A DNA stretch of 64,000 bases from Cephalotus follicularis (taxonomy: Eukaryota; Streptophyta; Magnoliopsida; Oxalidales; Cephalotaceae), in the NCBI GenBank assembly GCA_001972305.1, contig BDDD01000174.1, forward strand, positions 492,331 to 556,330, read 5' to 3'. Each line of letters opens with the position of its first letter. Position 1 is the first letter of the stretch. Below the pieces are notes generated by a model, which was not told where the DNA came from, did no database searches, and was given only the letters and a program-made list of their open reading frames with translations. Shown here one piece after another: positions 35,930 to 48,021 of this stretch. The translations under genes were made by a program, and so were the position numbers.

Positions 35930-38369
35930 TCTCTTGTTTTGTACATGTCACCAAAAAGGAATCGTTGGTACCTCGATAGTGGATGCTCCAAACACATGAT
36001 GGGTAACAAAAGCCTATTTGTGACTTGGAAACCAAAAGACGGAGGAAACGTAACCTTTGGAGACAACACTAAAGGACAAATCGTTGGAACCGGATCCATA
36101 GGTAATAAAGACATTACTATTACTAATGTATTGCATGTTAAAGGACTCAAACACAATCTCTTGAGCATAAGTCAATTATGTGACAAGAATTGTAGTATTG
36201 CATTGAAAATGGTTTTAAACATGAATTTTCAACTCCTAGGACTCCTCAACAAAATAGAGTTGTTGAAAGGAGAAATAGAACCTTAGAAGAGATGACTAGA
36301 ACCATGCTTTGCGAAAATGATCTTCCTAAATACTTTTGGGCCGAAGCCACAAACACTGCATGTTATATTTTAAATAGAACATCAATAAGGCCAATTCTCA
36401 AAAAGACTCCATATGAATTATGGAAGGAGAGAAAGCCTAACATTAGTCACTTATGTGCCTTCGGATGCAAGTGTTTTATACACAACAACGGAAAGGATCA
36501 ACTTGGTAAGTTCGACTTAAAAGCGGATGAAGGTATATTTCTTGGATACTCCCTTACTAGTAAAGCTTATAGATTTTTTAATAAACAAACATTACTAGTA
36601 GAAGAATCTATGCATGTTGTTTTTGATGAATTACATGATTCTAGTTCACATATACATGATAGTATAGAATTTCATGAACCTTGGGAGGACATAGATGTAG
36701 AATCTCAAGATAATTACCAAAAAGAACTTGTAGATAAGACATACAAAGTAGTTAAAGATCACCCACATGAAGCTATCATTGGTAATATTCAACAAGGTAT
36801 TAGGACTAGGTCTAGAGCAAACACTTGTAATTATGTTGCATTCCTTTCTCACTTAGAACCCAAGAACTTTGTAGAAGCCGAAAAGGATGAAAATTGGATA
36901 GTAGCTATGCAAGAAGAGCTAAACCAATTTGAACGGAACAAAGTTTGGTTTTTAGTACCTAGACCAAAGGATCATTTGGTAATAGGAACTAAATGGGTAT
37001 TTAGAAATAAAATGGATAATCAAGGGATCATTATTAGAAACAAGGCTAGATTAGTTTCACAAGGCTATTCACAAGAAGAAGGAATAGATTATGATGAAAC
37101 ATATGCACCCGTTGCTAGACTTGAATCCATTCGATTGTTACTTGCATATGCTTGCTTTAAAAATTTCAAATTATATCAAATGGATGTAAAAAGTGCCTTT
37201 TTAAATGGTTTTATTAAAGAAGAAGTGTATGTTGAACAACCTCAAGGTTTTGAGGATCCTTACTTTCCAAATCATGTTTTCAAATTAAGCAAAGGCTTAT
37301 ATGGTCTCAAACAAGCCCCTCGTGCTTGGTATGAGAGATTGACAAAATTTTTAATTAAAAATGATTTTAAACGAGGAAATGTCGATATTACACTTTTTAC
37401 AGAATCTAAAGGTAATGATTTACTTATTGTTCAAATATATGTTGATGACATTATTTTTGGATCTACTAACGAATCTTTGTGCAAGGAATTTTCAAATACT
37501 ATGAAATCCGAATTTGAAATGAGCTCAACTTCTTTCTTGGACTTCAAGTCACACAAAACAAAGAGGGAATCTTCATCACCCAAACAAAATACGTAAAGGA
37601 AATTCTCAAGAAGTTTGGAATGGAGAAAGCTAAAACAAGTAAGACTCCTATGAGCACCTCTACAAAGCTTGACAAAGACGAACAAGGTAAAAATATTGAT
37701 CAAAAGCTTTATAGAAGTATGATTGGATCTTTATTGTATTTAACTTCTAGTAGACCCGATATATTATTTAGTGTGTGCTTGTGTGCCCGATTTCAATCTA
37801 ATCCAAAAGAATCTCATTTGTTTACCGTAAGACGAATTTGTAAATATCTTGCATATACACCTACTCTAGGCTTATGGTATTCCCGAGACTCTAATTTTGA
37901 TTTACATTCTTACTCGGATGTCGACTTTGGTGGTTATAAAGTTGACCGCAAGAGCACTAGTGGCTCATGCCAATACCTAGGAAGTATGCTTATTTCCTGG
38001 TTTAGTAAAAAGCAAAATTCAGTTGCTTTATCTACCACCGAAGCTGAATACATTGCTGTAGGTAGTTGTTGTGCACAAATCTTATGGCAAAAGCAACAAT
38101 TGATTGATTATGGTGTTTGCGTAAAAGATATCTCTATAAAATGTGATAATACTAGTAGCATTTGTCTAGCAAAGAATCCTGTTCATCATTCTAGGACAAA
38201 GCACATTGATATTAGATATCACTTTTTAAGAGAACATGTTGAAAGTGGAGATATTGCTTTAGAATACATTCCAACCGAAAAACAAGTTACGGATATATTC
38301 ACGAAACCTCTAGATGAAAACTCTTTTTCAAAATTTAGAAGAGAATTAGGTTTATGTGAACTTGAATGA
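35930..38369 (+). pseudogene. Sirevirus pol (protease, integrase end, RT, RNase H)
   Basis: Protease RNRWYLDSGCSKHM (about 35955-36000) and the LKHNLLSISQLCD block; integrase C-terminal part from about 36290 ([24 protein letters not shown]); Copia RT ([44 protein letters not shown]); RNase H ([48 protein letters not shown]). About three quarters identical by eye to the minus-strand copy in the RT part. Broken in a few places. Confidence 0.88.
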
Positions 38370-38874
38370 ATGTTTATTTGTTTGGATGATATGATATGAT
38401 TGTATGTTTATTCGATGTAATGATTGATTTTTGGTTATTGTTCTATTTTTGCTTGTTTCTGTTCTGCTTTTTTTACATAAAAACGTCGACTTCTTTTCTA
38501 AAAACTTTGATGTTTTATGCAAACACTTCGATCTCTTTTATAAAATGTTGATTTCTTTAAGTTTCTCTAAAACACGTCTACTTCTTTCAAAACGCATCGA
38601 TGCCTTTTAAAACGCATCATTTTCTGCTCTTTTTTTAAAGAACGCATCGACGTCTTCATAAAAACGTCGATTTCATGCTCATCTTCCACTTTACCCTAAT
38701 TCTGGACTTTTCGAAAAAAATTTCTCTCTTTTTTCTTTCAAAAATCGTTCTAATAGTTCGAAAATCATCTACTCCACTCTTTTTCGTCCTCAAAATTCAT
38801 TTTTATCTCTTCCATTTCAGCTGTTTTTCTCATTCTCTGTGTTTGTCAGTTGTGCATACCAACTGTTTGTTAAA
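38370..38874 (+). promoter_or_regulatory. pol-ORF3 spacer with motif array
   Basis: 38480-38675 carries AACGTCGACTTCTT, AACGCATCGATGCC, ACGCATCGACGTCTTC and AACGTCGATTTC words, the ATCGACGTC flavour of this element's LTR. The rest is T-rich and could hold a promoter or splice acceptor for the third ORF. Confidence 0.55.
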
Positions 38875-40087
38875 ATGCCTAGGACAAAAAGAATTGGTCA
38901 TAAGAAGGCTTCCACCTCTTCTCAACACCAGAAATCTGATAAAAAGCGAAGGCTTGACATTAGGGAACCTTCCCCTGACCCAGCTCTTCAATCGGATTCC
39001 GAATCCGAAGAGCAAGTTCCCCTCCAAAATGCTGTTTTTATAGACAAACGGGTTATGGGTGGCAGAAACATTGACCTTGCCTTCTGTTCTAGTGAATTCT
39101 CTTTCGTTTCCTGGCTTGAACAGCTAAACCTCATACCTCTTGTCCAAATTCAGGACCCTTTTTATGTCAAATTGGTCAAGGAGTTTTATATGAATCTTAG
39201 GATAGTGTCCAGCCCTCATGAGAAGTTTGCTCTCTCCTCTACTGTCAAAGGGAAGCGTATTTTCTTAGATGCTAGGATTCTAGCTTCTATCCTTCACATA
39301 CCACACACCGGCATTTACATTTTTGAATCCAAAAAATGGTCGGAAGTAGAGGATTTTCACCCTAATCACATTTTGTCCATCCTTTATCCCAACGATCCAA
39401 ACATCCACCCTACTGTGGCTCTTTGCACCAATAAACTTTCTGTGGATCATAGACTTCTCCATCACCTCATTGTGCATCAACTTCTTCCCACCGGTGGTGG
39501 CTACGCTAAACTTTTCTGGATGCAAGCATTCTTGATGTGGTGCATCATCTCAAAGATCGATTTTTGCTATCCCCTTCTTATGCTCCACACCATGGTGAGA
39601 GCATTTACTCAAAAGAAATCCGTTCTCCCTTTCGGATCCATTCTCACCAAAATCTTTCATTATCACGAAATTCGGCTAGAAGGAGAGATTGGCACAAAGT
39701 TAAAGAAGGAGGACACTTATAATAAAAGCACTTTGAATAGGATGGGATGGAAGAAACAAGGAGGAATTTGGACCTATTGCCCAAAGAGCGACCAAGGGCA
39801 AAGGATTGCAAGAGAAGATCAAGAGGAGATCCCTCCATGGGAAGCCCACGAAGAACCTCAACCTGCTCAAGCTCAAGGATCCTCATCAACTACTGATTTT
39901 GATAGGATGATGGAGTTTATGAGTGCTAGATTCGATTCTATGCAAGCATCGCTTGAAGGAAAATTTGAGCAAGTCAACTCGTGGCTCAATAACTTGGAAA
40001 AGGATCACTTGACGATTCGGTCTGACTTCGAGAGCGTCGATGACACCATCTATTATGACCTAAAAATTACCAAGAGGCGCCTCAAAA
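38875..40087 (+). CDS. Sirevirus third ORF, homologue of 19441-20691
   Basis: Starts MPRTKRIGHKKASTSSQ (an in-frame ATG 36 nt upstream is less likely given MTRTK in the homologue). Basic N-terminus, then the same central helical domain: FCSSEFSFVSWLEQ, LVKEFYMNLRI, ILASILHIP, LSVDHRLLHHLIVHQLLP, RMGWKKQGGIWTY; then an acidic linker, and a coiled-coil-like end (FDRMMEFMSARFDSMQASLEG). No membrane segment. A solo LTR sits in its 3' part at 40088; beyond it 43732-43826 holds the S/D-rich end. Much more diverged from its homologue than pol is. Function unknown. Confidence 0.75.
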
Positions 40088-40855
40088 TGTGACACCCCGT
40101 GTCACATTTTGGATATGTGGCGTGCAAAACAAGTGAGCGTGGAAATTTCGTGAGTGGCATATTAGTAATTAATATTATGGTTGTTATTATAATAATAAAA
40201 AAAAAGAGGCTGTTGGCGTTTCCAGAAGGCGCCAGGTGCGCCTTCTGTTTTTTTTTTAAAATACAAAGTAACGGGCGCATAGCGCCCGTATGAAGAAAAC
40301 AGAGACGAGAGAGAGAGATAGCGCGAGAGAGAGGGAGAGACGCCGGGAGAGAAACGTCGGGCGAGGTGCCGGAGGCTGGGGAAGACGGCGGACGACGTCA
40401 CCACCACTGCCAGGTATCCTTCTCTTCCTCCTTTCTCTTTCTTCTCTCTTATTTTTCCTTCTCTTCCGCGCCAAACGGCCACTGTCGTTGCTCCTCCGCC
40501 ACCGATACCGTCGCGGGTGGGGCTGGTCTTCATCGTGGGGATCACCTACACCCATTTCGACGATGGCTGTGGCGTCATTTGGCCAGAATCGACCAGATTC
40601 TAGGCGCTGAGTCAACCCAGTCGCTACTGCCTTTGCCGCCACTTTTGGCGGCGATTCCCGGCGAGTCTCGGCCACCAATTGGTAGCCGGGACGCTGTGGA
40701 GGCCAGGGGTGGTGAGACCAGAGCAATGGTGTCTTGGCCGGAGCTCTGGCACGGCGGCAGCCGCCGATTCTAGGTGAGTTACGGGCAAAGATGTGTAGGC
40801 CTGGTTGTTTTATGACTTTTTTGTGAAGTGGCTATATTTGTTGGATGACCGGCGA

Positions 40856-40874
40856 GTTGACTCAGTGAGTCAAC
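40856..40874. promoter_or_regulatory. Perfect 19-bp palindrome with TGAGTCA cores
   Basis: GTTGACTCA-G-TGAGTCAAC. TGAGTCA is the GCN4-type bZIP site and TTGACT is a W-box-like word; role inferred only. Confidence 0.6.
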
Positions 40875-42784
40875 TCACTGCCGGTGGTGGCTGCCCGTTT
40901 CCGGGCGAGTCACAGTGCGTTTCGGTCAGTAATGTGTTAACCAGCAATTATGGAGGCTCGGTTTTGGGTGTCATCAGAACTTCGGCAGGTTGGTTGGAGT
41001 TCCGATTACGATAGATTATGTTTCCTATGAATACGTCGTAACGATACGTGCTATGTTTATGCAGCGTGAAAGATGGTAGAATTTTGAAACGATGACGAGA
41101 ACCGATGACCTGTTCAAAGCTTAACGGGGTTAGTCCGTGGAATGTATCGGCTATGATATTGTGAGTAGAACATCTCCTTCCTTACTTTATTTTATTTGTT
41201 AATGCTATTCCTTGATGATGTGACTCTATTGTGATTTCTCAAATGTCAAAGGATGTTGATAGCTTCTATTGTTTGATTCTATCATGTAATATGACTTGTT
41301 GATAGTCGAATTGAAATCAATTCATTAATCGTTTGCTTTGAGCCCTCTGTTGGTATTCTGATTGAGTGTTCACATTGATATGAGACCTTGTGGTCGTATA
41401 TTCATTTCACTTCGCGATGTCGTATCCGCATTGGCTCCTACGGACATATATTGTTTTTGTTGCTACTGTTATACTCATTCTAGATTCGTATCGTCGTGTT
41501 TGAGTTTTGTTGCTGGGTATGTGCTCTTGTTGTTCTATCATGAGATGGCTATTGAGGGCCGGATTTGTTGAGTTTGATTTGTTTCCGCATTCTTATATTT
41601 GAGTTTTGTTGTTGATGCCTTTGAGCAATTCTTTACTTGAGAGTCATGTTGTTTTCATATGTTCCCGATTTCTTGTGATATGTGATCTTGGTTGGGTTTT
41701 GTATCCCGGTTGTCTTCTGTTAACGTATTCATGATTGTGATGCGATTCCGAGCGGTTATGTGTTCGATGCTCTTGGTGACTTGGTCGCCTTCTCACACTT
41801 GTGACATTGTGACTTGTTATGTTATACCGTGTTATACTCTGATGCTGGGTACCAGCATTATGATTCTTCTAGTCCAAGGAGAGGTACATGTTCGATGCTC
41901 AATTCTACTTAGCAGGCCCATTGGTCTATGATGGGGTGTTAGGTGGGAACTGCCCCTGGATTCCATATCTGGATCTGCAGCATACTATTGTCTATGATGG
42001 TATGCTGAGTGTGAGTGCAGCAGAGCTGCTCCATTACCCTCCTATTGGACTGTGTTTGGTTACTGATGTATATATATATATTGCACGCGGTCCCTCGGAT
42101 GAGGTTGAGTGTGCGTGCGGGTTTTTTGGATGATGGTTGGGTCCGTGCACTGATCATGCCGCCCCCTCGTTCGAGACAGAGGTAGGCACTCTACACCGGT
42201 GTATGATGGATGATGATCACATCCTGTAGCGTTACCTAGTATTATTGCTGCAGCGGTTATGTTATGACGCCATGTGATTTGGCGGGGATATGAAATGACG
42301 CATGTGATTTGGTGGGGATATGAGACAGTGATAGGATTGGTACCAGCATCCCCTTATGATTCTTTGGGCACATATTACATTCTTGATATTGATATTGTCA
42401 TGATCGTAACTTTTAGCTTGATATGCAGATACTCTATATTGTTTTGACCATCATTTATTTGATTATGGTCTTGAGTATGATATTTGTTCAGCGAACTTTC
42501 TTTTTGAGTCTCTGGCTATTTCATTGGAGTCTTGCTATTGTGCCTTGCATGATTCACTTTATCTTATTGATTCTATGTTATGTGTATAGTTGACTTTGAG
42601 CGTTCTGTTATGGAGCCATGATAATATTACATTCTCTTTAATCACTGATTCTACCCTATGTATGTTTATATTCTTGATCATTGAGATTGTCTTATGGATT
42701 CATATGCTAATTGTATTGTTGAGGTCAAGCGGTTCTTTTATGTATCGAAATCTCTTTCTCAGATTTGTTTTATACTTGTGATTC

Positions 42785-42990
42785 TTATTTACCTCGTGGA
42801 CTTCATTTATACTTTGGATTTCGTTTACACATCGAGATCTTGATATCCCTTTGTGATTTCGATATTTCTTTGTGATCTCGATATCCCTTTGTGGTCTCGA
42901 TGTCCTTTGTGAATCACGATTTGTTATGGATCTTGATATCTCCTGTGGATTTTGATTACCCTATTGAATTTTGATTTCCTTTATGATTTC
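42785..42990. repeat. Short imperfect repeats with CTCGATATCC core
   Basis: Six or so units of about 22-25 bp around CTTTGTGATCTCGATATCC, at about 2.7 kb into the LTR. Confidence 0.7.
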
Positions 42991-43101
42991 TTGATTTCAT
43001 TTCTTTCCATGGAATTACATTGTATTCTACTTTAAGCTTGTGTTGTTTCTCTTTTTATTTGATACATAGTTACGAGAGATGTATTTGTTGTTTCTACTCA
43101 C

Positions 43102-43144
43102 TTAGTGATTTGGACTAACCCCATATCTTTTCTTTCCCTTCCAG
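43102..43144 (+). promoter_or_regulatory. LTR hairpin plus acceptor-like CAG
   Basis: TTAGT (43102-43106) pairs with ACTAA (43114-43118); CTAAC overlaps; an unusually good pyrimidine tract (TCTTTTCTTTCCCTTCCAG) ends at 43144, 582 nt before the LTR end. Confidence 0.6.
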
Positions 43145-44064
43145 ATAAAGAGAAGATGGTAAGCAATTGCTGAGTTTATTTTTCGGTAGATGATGGACCA
43201 CGAGGGCAGGGCATGCTACCAGGATTTTAACACATGCATAGCATACTACATCAGCAATTAAATTACGCATTTCTCATGTTTTATATTAATGTTTTCATAT
43301 AATGTTTTCCTTTATAGTTTTGTTTTTAAAGGGCCGAGCCCTATAGATTTACTTTTATTGCTAGTTGAAAGGGTTGAGGCTGAGCCCAACCTATGTTTAC
43401 TGCTTTAAATTGTGGTTTGCTGAGGGCTGAGCCCGATTATAAACTGTTGATTCCTCCTTCGGGAGTGTGAATATAAACTGTGTTTTGATTTACAGGGGGC
43501 ATAGTCCTATAAACGAATACTACATGCCCGATTTTCGTAAAAATTTAAGAGTTAGAAAAATTTTCAAAGTTTTGGAAAAACTCAAATTTTATGAATGGTT
43601 TTGGAAAGTCTTGAAGTGGTTTTTAAGTTATATAAACATATGGCGACTTCCGAACAGAAGTTGTCACATGGAACGTCATATCCGTTCTCGGTAGGATATC
43701 GGTTGTTGTAGGGAACGGGTGTGACACAAAAGGTTGGAACGAAAACTCGCGGCTTCCAAGGCTATTGACACTTGCGAAGAGACTTCGGGCGATGACTCCT
43801 CCGATTCCGATCCTCCTCCAGCATGATCTTTGTTGCTGTTTTTGTTTTTTTTTGTGTTTTTGAACCTTGATATTTATGTTTTTTTTTTTTTAATTCTTGT
43901 AAGAACAATGTGTTTTTGTTAATGATATTATGATTGTGTTTATGAATTATGGTGTTTATGTTATGGTTATTTTATAGTTTGTGAATGTTATTACCAATTT
44001 TTTTTTGAGTATTAATTGCTTATATGATAATGATAATGTTATTAATATTGTTTTTACCCTTTCA

Positions 44065-44464
44065 TTTATTAAGGGGGAGCTATTTTCTTCTATATTTTTG
44101 ATGCTATACAAAAAAGGGGGAGAAATAGGCTCAAAAGCATAAGAGAACTCAAAAGCATTGCTGCATTAGTTTTTATAATTAAAGAGGGAGAAAGGGCTCA
44201 AAAAGTTAGATCCTATAACTAATGGGGAAAAAGAAATAAAAGTTCAAAAGAATAGCTCATTAATATTGTTATGGGAGAGATAGCTAATTGATATTGCTTA
44301 TAATTATGGTGGAGATAGATCAAACTCATTGGAAATAGAGCTGCACATTCAAATGGAACCTTTTTTTTATGAACTTTGTTTATTTATGCTTAATTGATAT
44401 GACTTATGTTTTATACTTAGGCCTTTTTTGAGCAAATTTTTGTCATCATCAAAAAGGGGGAGAT
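44065..44464 (+). promoter_or_regulatory. Series of purine tracts before Sirevirus 3' LTR
   Basis: AAGGGGGAGC (about 44070), AAAAAAGGGGGAGAAA (about 44112), AAAGAGGGAGAAAG (about 44203) and the final AAAAAGGGGGAGAT (44451-44464) directly before the LTR. Repeated purine tracts are a reported Sirevirus hallmark; the last should prime plus-strand synthesis. Confidence 0.8.
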
Positions 44465-45778
44465 TGTTGACGATTTAGTCTCAATCCTAGTTTTGATGAT
44501 AACATATTTGCATTTAACAAGTTTACTTGATGTGCAAGATATTAGAAAGCTTCACAAAAGGCAAAAATCAACTGCAAGGAAAAGACATCGATCCTTATAG
44601 TCAAAGACATCGACGTTTTAAAGCTACGAAAGTTACAGGCCAAATTTGGAGAAAGACATCGATCCCTTTGAAGAAAGACATCGACGTCTTTAGTGGACAA
44701 AGTTACAGGTCAAATTTGAGCAAAGACATCGATCCTTACAGGCAAAGACATCGACGTCTATCCAGAAGACATCGATCCCTTTCAAGAAGACATCGACGTC
44801 TTAGGCTTTCAAAGTTACAGGTCAAAATTAAGTGAAGACATCGACGTCCAACAAAAGACATCGATCCCTTACCATAGACATCGACGTCTTTCTAGACCAA
44901 TCTGCAAAAGCCAGAAAAGACATCGACCCTTGAAGAAGAAGTCGATGTGATGCTCATAACTTCAAACACCTGGAAACATTCCCAGCAAAGACATCGACGC
45001 CTTTAAAAGACATCGACGTCTTTTCAAAATGATTGACCCGGGAAACACGGAACGGATAGTTAGCGCACTTACAATGGCTAGTAACAGTCAAAGACATCGA
45101 CGCCTTTATGAAGACATCGACGTCTTTCTGCCAGCAGTGACAAAAAAACAAAGTTGCATCAACACATTTTTAAATCAAAAGCTTCCAGGATTTATGCAAC
45201 GGCTATAAGACTCTTCTGCCTATAAAAGGAAGATTCAAATCTCAGAAAAAAAAAACAATTAACAACAATTCACATAAATTCAACAAGAATTATACAACAT
45301 CAAGAGAGAAATCAAATTCAAGCATTCTAGTATGAAAAAGCTCAAGTACTCTATAGTGTTTTCAAGAGCTTCAAAGCTCCATCTCTTGAGTTCTTCTGTG
45401 AGATTCATATTGTGTTCTGTATAAGCCATATCAAACCTATTTGAGAGGTTATCTTGTAAACACATTTCACAATCACTTGTATAAGAGGAGAATCCTCTAA
45501 GGTCTTGAGGTCAAGGTCTTGTGATTGAGGTCAATCACGAAATTGTAAAGGTGTAACGAATTGCTACCATAATCAATTCGAGATAGTGGAAACTCAAGGA
45601 GCTACCTTGGGAAAAGTGGACGTAGGCAAGAGTTAGCTGAACCACTCTATATCGGAGAAGTTTTTCTTTCCTTTCACTCTTTACTTTTAAAGTTTTTAAA
45701 TTTCCGATATTTACATCAATATTCAATTCACCCCCCCCCCCACCCCCCCTCTTGTATATTGCAAGAGTGCTTATTTCA
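44465..45778 (+). repeat. Sirevirus 3' LTR
   Basis: Starts TGTTGACGATTTAGTC and ends GCTTATTTCA, followed by ATCTT. TATAAAAGG at 45221-45229, motif array 44584-45127, C-rich run at 45731-45748. Confidence 0.92.
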
Positions 45779-46614
45779 ATCTTGGGTATGGACTGGCTAT
45801 CAGCTCATCGTGCTCGGATGGACGGCTACAGCAAGACCTTGGATTTTTGCCTGCCCGGTGGCACTACATTTCAGTTTACGGGACACAAGGGCTTTTCGAC
45901 GCCGATTATATCCTTCATTCGTGCATCGAAGTATCTTGAGAAGGGGTGTGAGGGATATCTGGCTTATGTGATTGACAGAAGGAAAGAGTAAGGATTGAGT
46001 TTGGAGGAAATTCCTATGGTAAGTGAATTTCCTGACGTGTTTCCTGCAGACTTAGAGTTATTGCCACCGAGGAGGAATATGGAGTTTGTTATTGATCTTG
46101 TTCTCGATACAGCTCCTGATTCTAAAGCACCTTACTGGATGGCTCCTGCAGAGTTGAGAGAACTGAAGTTGCAGTTACAGGATTTGATCGACAAGGGTTT
46201 TGTTCGGCCAAGCGTTTCCCCATGAGGGGTACCGGTGTTATTTGTGAAGAAGAAGGATGGGTCGATGAGGCTTTGCATTGATTATAGGATGTTGAATAAG
46301 GCCACGATTAAGAACAAATATCCTCTTCAACACATTGAGGAATTGTTCGATCAGTTGCACGGTTCGCGAGTGTTTTCTAAACTCGACTTGAGGTCGGGTT
46401 ATCATCAGCTGAGGGTAAGAGAAGGAGATATCGAAAAGACTGCTTTTCGAATGAGGAATGGTCACTATGAATTTCTGGTGATGCCATTTGGTGTTACCAA
46501 CGTACCTGCAACATTTATTTCATTGATCAACGATGTGTTCCGACCCTATCTGAACCAGTTTGTGGTAATATTCATTGATGACATTTTGATATACTAGAGG
46601 AATTACGAGGAACA
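45779..46614 (+). pseudogene. Chromovirus protease end and reverse transcriptase
   Basis: Resumes the 3212 element after the ATCTT duplication: GMDWLSAHRARMDGY, then [82 protein letters not shown] and FIDDILIY, all in the usual RT order. Cut at 46615 by another LTR. Broken. Confidence 0.88.
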
Positions 46615-46887
46615 TGTATAACACGCCCCGTTCCTGGGCACCCCCGCCCGAGGATGGCCGTGCCTGGTGGAAGGATCCCTCACCTGGATCCCTAATCAAA
46701 CACCACCAACAACAAAGGCTAACGCTAAGGCCAGGGCAGGCGTTAAAACGCATTGCCGAGGAGTGCCGCGCTCCCCAGACCAAACGCACCCAAGGCATAG
46801 AAACAAGGAATGCCCGAGCAGGAAGGAGGAAAGAAGGAAGGGTAAAACAGCAAAAGAACCCTTACTTAAACTGTTCCTCAAAACTCA

Positions 46888-47005
46888 CCGTTTAACTAAA
46901 AGAAACGCACACAACACCCGCATAGCAAACGCACCGTTTAACTAAAGGGAACACGCACCACACCCACTGCCCAAACACACCGTTCCACTACAGGGAACAT
47001 GCAGG
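46888..47005. repeat. Three imperfect 46-bp repeats
   Basis: CACCGTTTAACTAAA units starting near 46888, 46932 and 46979, the third diverged. Confidence 0.75.
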
Positions 47006-47982
47006 GAAGGGATCCAGGGCAAAGAACGCAACACTACTTCTTGCCTGGGGTCCCGGGCAGGGATGCCAACTCAACATGACGTAGCACAAGCTAGGCCTGC
47101 TCCCCATCCTTAGACATGCCTTCCCAGGATAAACCATCCTCGGACATGTCCTCATTGGACGACAACACTTAACAAAGGCTAAGCCTGGGATCAACACAAG
47201 GGCCCGGGGACAAACTCCAAGCGCATGGAACAACCACCCGAGGTCCCACCAATGTTCGAACTACACAAAGGAGATAACATCTCACCCAGTCAGGCACCCA
47301 GGGGATCGGTCAGGGCATACCCACCAAAACATCTCCAGGGACCGAACTGGTCCGAGGTCGGGAGTTCGGGCAAAACTAAAGAAAACTGCTAACCTCCACT
47401 TAATGCCTACGGTATGCCGGGAACAACGCCCGGGGACACCTCCAGACTCCAGCTTAGGGTCAACCAACCCGAGCTACGAAGTCAACCTAAGGTTTGACTA
47501 ACCATGACCAAAGTCACCCCTCCTCCGGCATCTCGGCAGAGGTGCCACGCAAGAAAGGACCCGGGGAGAAACACTGAAGTTTCACCAAGCCAAGGGCTGG
47601 GGAGACTTGCTCCTCTGCCCAGGGTCAAACAACCCCCGAACTTCTATGTCGTTCCTGCACACCCAAACACTAAGCCAAAAACAGCACCAGGGCTGGGAAA
47701 ACGACACAACAACAAAGTATATAAAACAAGAGAAATGAATTATATACACGATCCCAGGCAAACTTCCGAGGATGCCCAACATCCAAGAGTTTTACTCTTG
47801 TTTACTAGAAGCTTTTACATGACATAGATATTAACAAAATCTATACAGAAACCCCATAAATGTCCCCAAATGGATGAAGGTGCTCGTGGCCTATGAGCCA
47901 TCCTAAGATGCTGCGTTCGACGTCTACCTCTCTCTACAAGCTGTCCTTAGTGGATCTCAAGAACATTGTTGCCCCGCTCCCT

Positions 47983-48021
47983 CTGCACAAAAAACTGAGA
48001 GGGGATTAGTCCAACTGACTA
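47983..48021 (-). promoter_or_regulatory. LTR hairpin plus acceptor-like CAG
   Basis: Minus strand TAGTC-AGTTG-GACTA (48021-48007), then a CTAAT and TTTTTTGTGCAG ending at 47983. Confidence 0.5.

Larger units (their letters stand above)
40088..43726 (+). mobile_element. Solo LTR (gypsy type), 3.6 kb
   Basis: TGTGACACCCCGTGTCACA ... GGGTGTGACA, flanked by perfect CAAAA duplications (40083-40087 and 43727-43731). Contains a G+C-rich leader-like stretch with GA tract (40300-40400), donor-like CAG|GTATCC at 40414 (an alternative is TAG|GTGAGTTAC at 40774), GTTGACTCAGTGAGTCAAC (40856-40874), a TCGATATC repeat block (42785-42990), and hairpin plus CAG at 43102-43144. Younger than the Sirevirus that carries it. 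Looks whole as a solo LTR. Confidence 0.92.
32877..45778 (+). mobile_element. Sirevirus-type Copia with both LTRs (+)
   Basis: LTRs 32877-34200 and 44465-45778 (1,324 and 1,314 bp; TGTTGA...TTTCA), flanked by a perfect ATCTT duplication (32872-32876 and 45779-45783). Order: LTR, primer-binding site, gag, protease, integrase end, RT, RNase H, spacer, third ORF (with a solo LTR in it), purine-tract series, LTR. LTRs are about 97% alike by eye, suggesting an insertion one to a few million years old if typical plant rates hold. Broken in a handful of places, otherwise well kept. Confidence 0.92.
3212..46614 (+). mobile_element. Tekay/Del-type chromovirus (+), split by later insertions
   Basis: Ty3/gypsy element that hosts most of the window. 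Parts visible: 5' LTR 3212-5760, primer-binding site 5765-5776, gag N-terminal piece 5871-5986, gag core 9875-10567, zinc knuckles plus aspartic protease 32205-32876, and the protease end plus reverse transcriptase 45779-46614. The gaps are later insertions: a solo LTR, a Copia, a Sirevirus, and at 46615 another LTR. Flanking duplications at three of these insertion points (TAGAG, CCATA/CCGTA, ATCTT) show that the pieces belong to one element. RT residues [13 protein letters not shown] and FIDDIL are close to the minus-strand element at 51798-60726, whose integrase is followed by a chromodomain. Broken; the 3' half lies outside the window. Confidence 0.8.

Noticed and set aside
38875-40087. 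Third ORF as a retroviral-type envelope
   Set aside because: No signal peptide, membrane segment or cysteine pattern visible; basic N-terminus and coiled or acidic C-terminus fit a soluble protein better.
40162-40773. Overlapping open frames of 100-156 codons on both strands
   Set aside because: They lie in the G+C-rich leader part of a solo LTR; composition alone keeps the frames open and no domain is recognisable.
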